This document shows, one piece after another, positions 56,043 to 64,000 of a DNA stretch of 64,000 nucleotides. Made by a program: the position numbers and the translations under genes. This DNA is from Albibacillus kandeliae (GTDB lineage Bacteria > Pseudomonadota > Alphaproteobacteria > Rhodobacterales > Rhodobacteraceae), in the NCBI RefSeq assembly GCF_003116585.1, contig NZ_QEHM01000013.1:1-64000 (forward strand), written 5' to 3'. Every line of letters starts with the position of its first letter. Position 1 is the first letter of the stretch. Below the pieces are notes generated by a model. The model made no database searches. It was not told where the DNA came from and saw nothing but the letters and a program-made list of their open reading frames with translations.

Positions 56043-56540
56043 CTAGTAGATGTAGCGGATCTGGTCGGTCCAGTAGCGTTCGACCCGTTTCAGGGCGCTG
56101 GTGATATCCTCGATCCCCTCCGGGCCGATGACCCCACGGCTTTGCAGACCCTCGGCGTGGCGGATAAAGAGCGCGGAGACCACATCGCGGATCTCGCGCC
56201 CCTTCTGTGTCAGGCGCACCCGGACCGAGCGCCGGTCGATCTCGCAGCGCTGGTGGTGCATGTAGCCCATTTCGACCAGCTTCTTGAGATTGTAGCTGAC
56301 GTTGCTGCCCTGGTAGTAGCCGCGGGTCTTGAGTTCGCCCGCCGTCACCTCGTTGTCGCCGATGTTGAACAGCAGGAGCGCCTGAACCGCGTTGATCTCC
56401 AGCGTGCCGACGCGCTCGAACTCGTCCTTGATCACGTCCAGCAACAGCCGGTGCAGACGTTCGACCAGCGCCAGCGCCTCGAGGTAGCCGGCCATGAAGC
56501 CCCTGTGCGCCGACGGGCGCAACTGCATTTCGATACTCAT
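56043..56540 (-). CDS. ldtR: MarR-family regulator, LdtR type
   Basis: A 165-residue winged-helix regulator. The DNA-binding part is seen in NAVQALLLFNIGDNEVTAGELKTRGYYQGSNVSYNLKKL (residues about 52-90) and the wing in RCEIDRRSVRVRLTQKG (about 98-114). Length and the GYYQGSNVSYNLKKL helix match LdtR, known in Rhizobiales to control an L,D-transpeptidase and osmotic tolerance through the cell wall. No transpeptidase gene is near. It lies alone between convergent and same-strand genes. Confidence 0.85.
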   Translation of the reverse strand: MSIEMQLRPSAHRGFMAGYLEALALVERLHRLLLDVIKDEFERVGTLEINAVQALLLFNIGDNEVTAGELKTRGYYQGSNVSYNLKKLVEMGYMHHQRCEIDRRSVRVRLTQKGREIRDVVSALFIRHAEGLQSRGVIGPEGIEDITSALKRVERYWTDQIRYIY

Positions 56541-56615
56541 CCGTCTCTCCGACTCGAACTGCCCGGGCCGGAGAGTGACGCCAAAATCCGAATAATCGGT
56601 TAAGCGATTTTAGGC

Positions 56616-56869
56616 TTATTTCTGAAAGATTTGCGAGACGTCCCTGATCAGGGTCTCGTACTGGCCGGGCGGCGGAACCTGCCCGGTCACCCACTGGTAG
56701 AGATCCTGATCGTTCTCGTGCAGCATCGCGTCGTAGAGGTCCATCCGGGCCTCTTCCATGCCTTCGAGGTTGGCGTCGGCATAGGCGGTCAGGATCAGGT
56801 CCATCTCCTTGATGCCGCGCCGCATGGAGCGCATCTTCAGCCTCTTGATGCGGTGTTCGCGCAGTTCGG

Positions 56870-56873
<4 letters not shown>
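56616..56873 (-). CDS. sdhE: FAD assembly factor SdhE
   Basis: An 85-residue protein of the SdhE/YgfY/Sdh5 family which helps attach FAD covalently to succinate dehydrogenase. The family motif RGxxE is present in SMRRGIKEMDLIL (residues about 16-28), and the end YDAMLHENDQDLYQWVTGQ is the second conserved helix pair. Its ATG overlaps the stop of the XRE regulator gene (ATGA), so the two are in one operon. The sdh genes are elsewhere. Confidence 0.92.
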
Positions 56874-58563
<1,690 letters not shown>

Positions 58564-58570
58564 AAAGACA

Positions 58571-58606
58571 CAACCGGGCCGGCGGCATCACGCCCCGGCC
58601 CGGTTG
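58571..58606 (+). terminator. Long stem-loop after aminotransferase gene
   Basis: CAACCGGGCCGG and CCGGCCCGGTTG form a perfect 12-bp stem around a 12-base loop, starting eight bases after the stop. No T-run follows, but the stem is strong and preceded by AAAAGACA, so it probably ends the transcript. Confidence 0.6.
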
Positions 58607-58674
58607 CCGCGGCTCCCACTGGCGCCACCAATCGCGGCTTGGTATCACGCTTCAGGAAACCCTTGGGGCATGCA

Positions 58675-59079
58675 ATGACCACGAACCTTCCCGACTATTA
58701 CTTCCGCGTCCGTGAAAACGGCGCCTTCGTCTTCCGCGTCGACACCGAGAACCGGCAGCGCCGCATCGAGATGGACCAGATTGCCGTGGTCAACGTCCGC
58801 AACGGCGAGATCAAGCCCCACGGGACCCGCTCGCTCTCGGCGCAGGACATGGAAGAGATCGAGGCCTGGATGGCCGAGCGGACCGCCCTGCTGGCCCGCC
58901 GCGATCTGGACGACATTCACCGCACCATCGACCAGCTGAACCTCACCGCCCAGTGGGCGCAGGCCAAGGCCACCGACCGGCAGCTGGACGAGGTGACCGA
59001 CGCGCTGCTGATGGCGATGCACGACCTGCGCACCGTTCTGGTGCGCAAGAAGGCAGAGCGGGTCTCCTCGGAGAGCTGA
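58675..59079 (+). CDS. Conserved hypothetical, coiled-coil protein
   Basis: A 134-residue soluble protein. The N-terminal half (YYFRVRENGAFVFRVDTENRQRRIEMDQIAVVNVRNGEIKPHG) is beta-rich, and the C-terminal half is a long helical part (from DMEEIEAWMAERTALLARRDLDDIHRTID) with coiled-coil character. I recognise no family; it reads as a conserved Rhodobacteraceae protein. The ATG at 58675 is chosen because the upstream extension (MVSRFRKPL) has no ribosome site. It is alone between the terminator and the SDR gene on the other strand. Confidence 0.7.
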   Translation: MTTNLPDYYFRVRENGAFVFRVDTENRQRRIEMDQIAVVNVRNGEIKPHGTRSLSAQDMEEIEAWMAERTALLARRDLDDIHRTIDQLNLTAQWAQAKATDRQLDEVTDALLMAMHDLRTVLVRKKAERVSSES

Positions 59080-59127
59080 CACACCCTGCGGGCGGTGCAC
59101 CGGCCCCATCGACCGGTGCACCCCGTC

Positions 59128-59883
59128 CTACAGCAGCCGCACCGACATCCCACCGTCCACCAGCACCGGGCTGCCGGTCATGAACCCGGCGCGGTCCGAG
59201 AGCAGGAACAGCGCGGCCTGCGCGATCTCCTCGGGCTGCGCGAGGCGTTTCATCGGGTGCAGCGCGGCGATGCTGGCCTGCACGGCCGGATCGTCCCCGG
59301 CCAGCGCGGTCAGGGTGCCGCCCGGCATCAGGGAGTGCACCCGCACGCCCTGCGCGGCATGATCGGCCGCCAGCGACTGCACCAACCCGTTGATCCCCGC
59401 CTTGGACGCCGCATAGGCGCCCATGCCCGGCAGACCGGCGTTCGAGAACCCCACGAAGGACGAGGTGAAGACGATGGCGCCCCCGCCCCGCGCGGCGATG
59501 GCCGGGACCTGCGCCTGTGCCGCGAGGAAGGCCGCCGTGAGGTTGGTGGCGATCACCGCGTCCCATGTGGCGCGGTCCATGGTCGAGACCGGCCCCATCT
59601 CTCCGACCGTTCCGGCGTTGTTGAAGGCCCCGTCGAGCCCGCCGAAGCGGTCGCGGGCAAGGGCCACGAGCGAGGGGGCGAAACCGTCCTCGGTCACGTC
59701 GCCCGCAAGGGTCACGGCCTCGCCGCCCGCCTCGGCGATCTGCCGGGCCACGGCGCGCAACTCCGCCTCGCGGCGGGCGCCGAGCACGAGCCGGGCGCCC
59801 TCGCGGGCGAAGAGGCGGGCCGCGGCGGCGCCGATGCCGCTGCTGGCCCCGGTGATGATGAGTGTCTTGTCTTCGAGTTCCAT
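59128..59883 (-). CDS. Short-chain dehydrogenase/reductase
   Basis: A 251-residue classical SDR: TGASSGIGAAAA (residues about 11-22), NNAGTVGEMGP (about 88), the catalytic Ser in TSSFVGFSN (about 139) and YAASKAG (about 155). The end GFMTGSPVLVDGGMSVRLL is typical. It uses NAD(P)(H) for an alcohol/ketone pair of unknown nature. ATG 59883 is the only good start. It lies in the same direction as the MATE transporter gene upstream but 118 bases away, so it may have its own promoter. Confidence 0.86.
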   Translation of the reverse strand: MELEDKTLIITGASSGIGAAAARLFAREGARLVLGARREAELRAVARQIAEAGGEAVTLAGDVTEDGFAPSLVALARDRFGGLDGAFNNAGTVGEMGPVSTMDRATWDAVIATNLTAAFLAAQAQVPAIAARGGGAIVFTSSFVGFSNAGLPGMGAYAASKAGINGLVQSLAADHAAQGVRVHSLMPGGTLTALAGDDPAVQASIAALHPMKRLAQPEEIAQAALFLLSDRAGFMTGSPVLVDGGMSVRLL

Positions 59884-60001
59884 GCTGATGTCTCCCGTCT
59901 GGATGAATGGAAGACAGATCGCCGCTCGGGCCGCAGGGCGCGACCCGGTTCCTGCGAAAGGGACCGTCAGCGCCGGGGAAAGCGCAGGAAACGGAGCGGG
60001 A

Positions 60002-61366
60002 TCAGGCGGGCGCGCGCCCGACGGTGCGGATCGAGTGACGCCAGAAGCGCAGCATCAGGATGATCCCTGCCCCGGCGAGGCCGAAGACGAGACCGAACCA
60101 GAGGCCGACCGCGCCGAAGCCGAAGGTGAAGCCGAGGACATAGGCCGCCGGAAGCCCGACCGCCCAATAGGCGAAGATGGCGATGATCATGGGCACCGTG
60201 GTGTCCTGCACCCCGCGCAGCAGCCCCAGTGCGATCACCTGCGCCCCGTCGACCAGCTGGAACAGCGCCGCCACGGCCAGCAGCGTCACGCCGAGCGCGA
60301 TCACCTCGGCACGGGCCGGGGCGTCGGCCTCGAGGAACAGGCCGACGATCGGCTCGGGGATGCCGAGGAAGGCCGCCACGGTGAGCGCCACCATGACCAG
60401 CGAGAGTGCGCAGACGGCGATGGCCCCGCGCCGCATGTGGGCACGGTCGCCCCGCCCGAAGGCATTGCCCGCACGGATGGTCGCCGCGTTGGACAGGCCA
60501 AGGTGCACCATGAAGGTCGCCCCGGAGACGGTGATGACGATGCCATGCGCGGCCAGCGGCACCGTTCCGATCCATCCCATCATGAAGGCGGTGGCGGCGA
60601 ACAGGCTGACCTCGCTGACCGTGGTCAGGCCGATGGGCAGGCCGAGGCGGAACACGCTGCCCAGCACCTCCCAGTCGGGGCGCCAGATGCGGCGGAACAG
60701 GTCGTGATGCGGCAGAGCCCGCCGCGCATAGGCGATGATGGCCAGCAGCGAGATGAACTGGGTGGTGACCGAGGCGATGGCCGCCCCCTGAAGCCCGAGT
60801 TCGGGCGCGCCCCAGTTGCCGAAGATCAGTGCGTAGTTGACGATGCCGTTGGCCACCGCCGCCATTAGCGTGATCCAGAGCACGACCTGGGTCCGCTCGA
60901 GCGCGGCGAGGTAGGACTTGATCACCATGACCAGCAGCGCCGGCACGAGGCCCCAACCCGCGATCCGCAGGTATTGCGCCACGTCGGCGGCCAGCTCCGG
61001 CTCCTGCCCCAGCGCCGAGAGGATCGTCTGGGACCACCACATCACCGGCATGATCACGAGCGCGAAGGCAAGGCTGAGCCAGAGACCCATCCGGGTGCTG
61101 CGCCGGATGGCGACCTCGTCGCCCCGCGCGGAGGCGGCGGAGACCAGCGGCATCACGGCAAGGGCGAACCCGGAGCCGAGCATGAAGAAGACAAAGAAAT
61201 AGCTGTGGCCCAGCGTCACCGCCGCCAGCGGCGCGACACCGTACCAGCCGAGCATCACCGTGTCGGTGATGCCGATCGCCATCTGCGCGACGTGCCCGCC
61301 GATCAGCGGCAGGCCAAGGGAAAGGATCGCGCGGACGTGGCCCGCGTAGCTCATCTCGTTGCTCAT
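60002..61366 (-). CDS. MATE-family efflux transporter
   Basis: A 454-residue integral membrane transporter with twelve helices in two six-helix halves. MATE marks are the N-terminal SLGLPLIGGHVAQMAIGITDTVMLGWYG (residues about 15-42) and its repeat RLGLPIGLTTVSEVSLFAATAFMMGWIG in the second half (about 240-267). It exports cationic drugs or metabolites using Na+ or H+. Start ATG 61366 (MSNEMSYAGH) is preferred; the frame is open upstream. It is divergent from the hydrolase gene. Confidence 0.92.
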   Translation of the reverse strand: MSNEMSYAGHVRAILSLGLPLIGGHVAQMAIGITDTVMLGWYGVAPLAAVTLGHSYFFVFFMLGSGFALAVMPLVSAASARGDEVAIRRSTRMGLWLSLAFALVIMPVMWWSQTILSALGQEPELAADVAQYLRIAGWGLVPALLVMVIKSYLAALERTQVVLWITLMAAVANGIVNYALIFGNWGAPELGLQGAAIASVTTQFISLLAIIAYARRALPHHDLFRRIWRPDWEVLGSVFRLGLPIGLTTVSEVSLFAATAFMMGWIGTVPLAAHGIVITVSGATFMVHLGLSNAATIRAGNAFGRGDRAHMRRGAIAVCALSLVMVALTVAAFLGIPEPIVGLFLEADAPARAEVIALGVTLLAVAALFQLVDGAQVIALGLLRGVQDTTVPMIIAIFAYWAVGLPAAYVLGFTFGFGAVGLWFGLVFGLAGAGIILMLRFWRHSIRTVGRAPA

Positions 61367-61568
61367 AATTTGTGCAGTATTGAGATTGCCTGACCGGCGC
61401 AAGGGATGTCGTGCACCTGTTCACGAAGTGGTGGGCGGCGTCCCGCGCGGCGCAACTGACGTGACGGAACAGCGCCCCGCGCCCGCCAGCCATCCGGGGC
61501 GGGCCTCAGCGGGCTTTCTCTTGCCCCGGGAGCGGCCTAACCTCGCCCGCGAACAGGGAGGACACCAC

Positions 61569-62453
61569 ATGCAAACAGAAACCGTCGAGCTGAACGGACA
61601 CCCGTTCTACCTCCGCCGCTGGGGCGACCCCGAGCTGCCGCCGCTGCTGCTGCTGCACGGCTTTCCCGAGTACGGCGGCGCATGGTCCGACCTTGCCCCG
61701 CTGCTGGCCGACAGGTTTCACTGCATCGCCCCCGATCAGCGCGGCTATGGCCGCAGCTGGTCTCCCGAGGATGTCGCCAACTACTCGGGTCAGGCCCTGA
61801 CCTCGGACATGGCGGCGCTGATCGACCACATTGGGCGTGGGCCGGTCACCGTCTTCGGGCACGACTGGGGCGCGGCCGTCGCCTATGGGCTGGCCATGTA
61901 CCGCGGCGATCATGTCTCGCGGCTGATCATCGCCAACGGGGTGCACCCTGTGCCTTTCCAGACCGCGCTCGCCACCGGCGGCGCGCAGTGCGAGGCCTCG
62001 CAGTACATCACCTTCCTGCGACGCGGGGACAGCCACGACCTGCTGTCGGCGAACGACTTCGAGAAGATGTTGCAGCTGTTCTCGGCCAAGATGGACCTGT
62101 CTTGGATGACCCCGGAGCGGCTGGCCGAGTTCAAGGCCGAATGGGGCCGCGACGGTGGGCGGCTCAAGACCATGATCCACTGGTACCGCGCCTCTCCCCT
62201 GTTGGTCGGGCCGCCGGGACACGAGCAGCGCGGCCTGCCCGGATTCTCGGTGGAGCGGCTGATGGTGCGCTGCCCGCACCTGCTGATCTGGGGCGACAAG
62301 GACACCGCGTTGCTGCCCGAGGCCACCGAGGGGCTGGAGAGATTCGCGCCCGACCTGACCCGTGTCGACATCCCCGGTGCCGATCACTGGCTGATCCACA
62401 CCCACGCGGAACAGGTGGCAAAGGCCGTCAGGGACTGGATTCCGGCACGTTAG
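61569..62453 (+). CDS. Alpha/beta hydrolase, epoxide-hydrolase/dehalogenase-like
   Basis: A 294-residue alpha/beta hydrolase. The oxyanion region is LLLHGFPEYGGAWSDL (residues about 27-42), the nucleophile elbow is FGHDWGAAVA with an aspartate (about 99) instead of serine, and the histidine is in PGADHWLIHTHAEQV near the end. An aspartate nucleophile points to epoxide hydrolase or haloalkane/haloacetate dehalogenase activity. Start ATG 61569 has GGGAGG before it. A terminator follows its stop, so it is monocistronic. Confidence 0.87.
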   Translation: MQTETVELNGHPFYLRRWGDPELPPLLLLHGFPEYGGAWSDLAPLLADRFHCIAPDQRGYGRSWSPEDVANYSGQALTSDMAALIDHIGRGPVTVFGHDWGAAVAYGLAMYRGDHVSRLIIANGVHPVPFQTALATGGAQCEASQYITFLRRGDSHDLLSANDFEKMLQLFSAKMDLSWMTPERLAEFKAEWGRDGGRLKTMIHWYRASPLLVGPPGHEQRGLPGFSVERLMVRCPHLLIWGDKDTALLPEATEGLERFAPDLTRVDIPGADHWLIHTHAEQVAKAVRDWIPAR

Positions 62454-62468
62454 AAGAGCAGAGAGCAC

Positions 62469-62512
62469 GGCGCGACCACCATATCCTGTGGTTGCGCCCT
62501 CGCATCCTCTTT
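62469..62512 (+). terminator. Terminator after the hydrolase gene
   Basis: GGCGCGACCAC and GTGGTTGCGCC pair (one G-T pair) across an eight-base loop, followed by CTCGCATCCTCTTTTCCC. It lies 15 bases after the hydrolase stop. Confidence 0.7.
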
Positions 62513-62567
62513 TCCCTTGGGCCCGGCTCTGCCATACTGCCCTCCAACCAACAAAATGAGCAGCGGT

Positions 62568-64000
62568 ATGAACGATCTTCTGACCCCGGCAGCACCGGCC
62601 GAATACGACGCATCCTCGATCGAAGTGCTCGAAGGGCTGGAACCCGTCCGCAAGCGGCCCGGCATGTATATCGGGGGCACCGACGAACGGGCCCTGCATC
62701 ACCTCGTGGCCGAGGTTCTCGACAACTCGATGGACGAGGCCGTCGCCGGCCATGCCAACCGGATCGAGGTCGAGCTGCACGAGGACTATTCGATCACCGT
62801 CCGCGACAACGGGCGCGGCATCCCGATCGACCCGCACCCCAAGTTCCCGGGCAAGTCGGCGCTGGAGGTCATCCTCTGCACCCTGCACGCGGGCGGCAAG
62901 TTCGGCGGCAAGGCTTACGAGACCTCGGGCGGTCTGCACGGCGTGGGCGCCTCGGTGGTGAACGCGCTCTCGGATTCGATGGTGGTGCAGGTCGCGCGCG
63001 ACCGGCAGCTTTACGAGCAGCGCTTTTCGCGCGGCATCCCGCTTGGCCCGGTCGAGCAGATCGGCGCGGCCCCCAACCGGCGCGGGACGACGACGACCTT
63101 TCACGCCGACGAGCAGATCTTCGGCCATCACCGCTTCAAGCCCGCGCGGCTGTTCAAGTCGATCCGCTCCAAGGCCTACCTCTTCTCCGGGGTCGAGATC
63201 CGCTGGAAGTCGGCCATCGACGACGGCGAGACGCCGACCGAGGCGACCTTCCACTTTCCCGGCGGCCTTGCCGATTACCTGACCGAGACGCTGGGCGGCG
63301 CCTCGACCTATGCCGACCGTCCCTTCTCGGGCGTCGTGGACTTCAAGGAGAAGTTCAACACGCCGGGCAAGGTCGACTGGGCGATCAACTGGACCCCGTC
63401 GCGCGACGGCTTCATCCAGTCCTACTGTAACACCGTGCCGACGCCCGAGGGCGGCACCCACGTGGCCGGGTTCTGGAACGCGATCCTCAAGGGGATCAAG
63501 GCCTATGGCGAGCTGATCAGCAACCGCAAGGCGGCGCAGATCACCCGCGAAGACCTGATGGCGGGCGGCTGCGCGCTGGTATCCTGCTTTATCCGCGAGC
63601 CGGAATTCGTGGGCCAGACCAAGGACCGTCTGGCCACCACCGAGGCCCAGCGGCTGGTCGAGAACGCGGTGCGCGACCACTTCGACAACTGGCTGGCGGC
63701 GGATACCAAGTCTGCCGGGGCGATCCTCGACTTCCTCGTGCTGCGTGCCGAGGAGCGGATGCGCCGGCGGCAGGAGAAGGAGACACAGCGCAAGTCGGCG
63801 ACCAAGAAGCTGCGTCTGCCGGGCAAGCTGGTCGACTGTTCGAACAGTTCGCGCGAAGGCACCGAGCTGTTCATCGTCGAAGGGGACTCGGCCGGTGGCT
63901 CGGCCAAGATGGCGCGCGACCGCAAGACCCAGGCGCTGCTGCCGCTGCGGGGCAAGATCCTGAACGTGCTGGGCGCGGCCTCGTCCAAGCTGGGCCAGAA
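62568..64000 (+). CDS. parE: DNA topoisomerase IV subunit B (5' part, runs off window)
   Basis: The first 477 residues of a type IIA topoisomerase ATPase subunit; the gene continues beyond the window. The GHKL ATP site is seen in LVAEVLDNSMDEAVAGHA (about residue 46), RDNGRGIP (about 77) and SGGLHGVGASVVNALS (about 122), and the TOPRIM domain starts with ELFIVEGDSAGGSAKMARDRKTQALLPLRGKILN. The VRKRPGMYIGGTDERALHH start and KILNVLGAASSKL favour ParE over GyrB. ATG 62568 is used; an in-frame ATG 12 bases earlier is possible. Confidence 0.93.
   Translation, partial: MNDLLTPAAPAEYDASSIEVLEGLEPVRKRPGMYIGGTDERALHHLVAEVLDNSMDEAVAGHANRIEVELHEDYSITVRDNGRGIPIDPHPKFPGKSALEVILCTLHAGGKFGGKAYETSGGLHGVGASVVNALSDSMVVQVARDRQLYEQRFSRGIPLGPVEQIGAAPNRRGTTTTFHADEQIFGHHRFKPARLFKSIRSKAYLFSGVEIRWKSAIDDGETPTEATFHFPGGLADYLTETLGGASTYADRPFSGVVDFKEKFNTPGKVDWAINWTPSRDGFIQSYCNTVPTPEGGTHVAGFWNAILKGIKAYGELISNRKAAQITREDLMAGGCALVSCFIREPEFVGQTKDRLATTEAQRLVENAVRDHFDNWLAADTKSAGAILDFLVLRAEERMRRRQEKETQRKSATKKLRLPGKLVDCSNSSREGTELFIVEGDSAGGSAKMARDRKTQALLPLRGKILNVLGAASSKLGQ

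Overview
The window reads as a high-GC alphaproteobacterial chromosome of the Rhodobacteraceae (Roseobacter-type) group. Supporting signs are the B12-dependent class II ribonucleotide reductase, thyX, a short hisG with hisZ, a DUF1489 gene, an LdtR-type MarR regulator, many ATGA operon overlaps and GC-rich third codon positions. No rRNA, tRNA or CRISPR array was seen.

Positions 1 to about 5930 form a small lower-GC island. It carries a P-loop ATPase, a tyrosine integrase with three overlapping or adjacent microgenes, a pair of unknown secreted proteins, and eroded coding fragments. A perfect 63-bp inverted repeat (1-63 against 5866-5928) brackets it.

6.2-16.4 kb: a membrane-anchored NYN ribonuclease, a NylA-like amidase, a four-gene operon built around a lactone-oxidase-type flavoprotein, and a three-subunit molybdenum hydroxylase divergent from its probable TetR regulator, with a clear operator palindrome between them. 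16.4-25.9 kb: a LysR regulator, a tripartite tricarboxylate transporter in the order B-A-C, a class III CoA-transferase, a Cache-type sensor kinase with a FixJ-type regulator (DctS/DctR-like), and an FkbM methyltransferase.

26-46.3 kb is mostly housekeeping: nrdJ, a DUF1489 gene, pntAB, an ICMT-like methyltransferase, SDR-kynU-kynA (tryptophan to kynurenine), slyX, an enoyl-CoA hydratase, hisS-hisZ-hisG, a FAH hydrolase/2-hydroxyacid dehydrogenase pair, and dnaE. The hisS insertion domain has foreign codon usage. dnaE carries an in-frame tandem hairpin repeat in a linker.

46.7-54.1 kb holds the two most interesting systems. One is a bufferin-type RiPP operon (DUF2282 precursor, DUF692/MNIO enzyme, DUF2063 partner, DoxX). 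The other is a type XI secretion pair (surface lipoprotein plus Slam/DUF560 outer-membrane protein). An Spx/ArsC-like gene, cspA and thyX lie between them.

54.1-64 kb: gloA, tandem DUF1194 vWA proteins, ldtR, sdhE with an XRE regulator, an aspartate aminotransferase, an SDR, a MATE transporter, an alpha/beta hydrolase, and the 5' part of parE, which runs off the window.

Functions are assigned from motifs and family resemblance read by eye; no database search was run.
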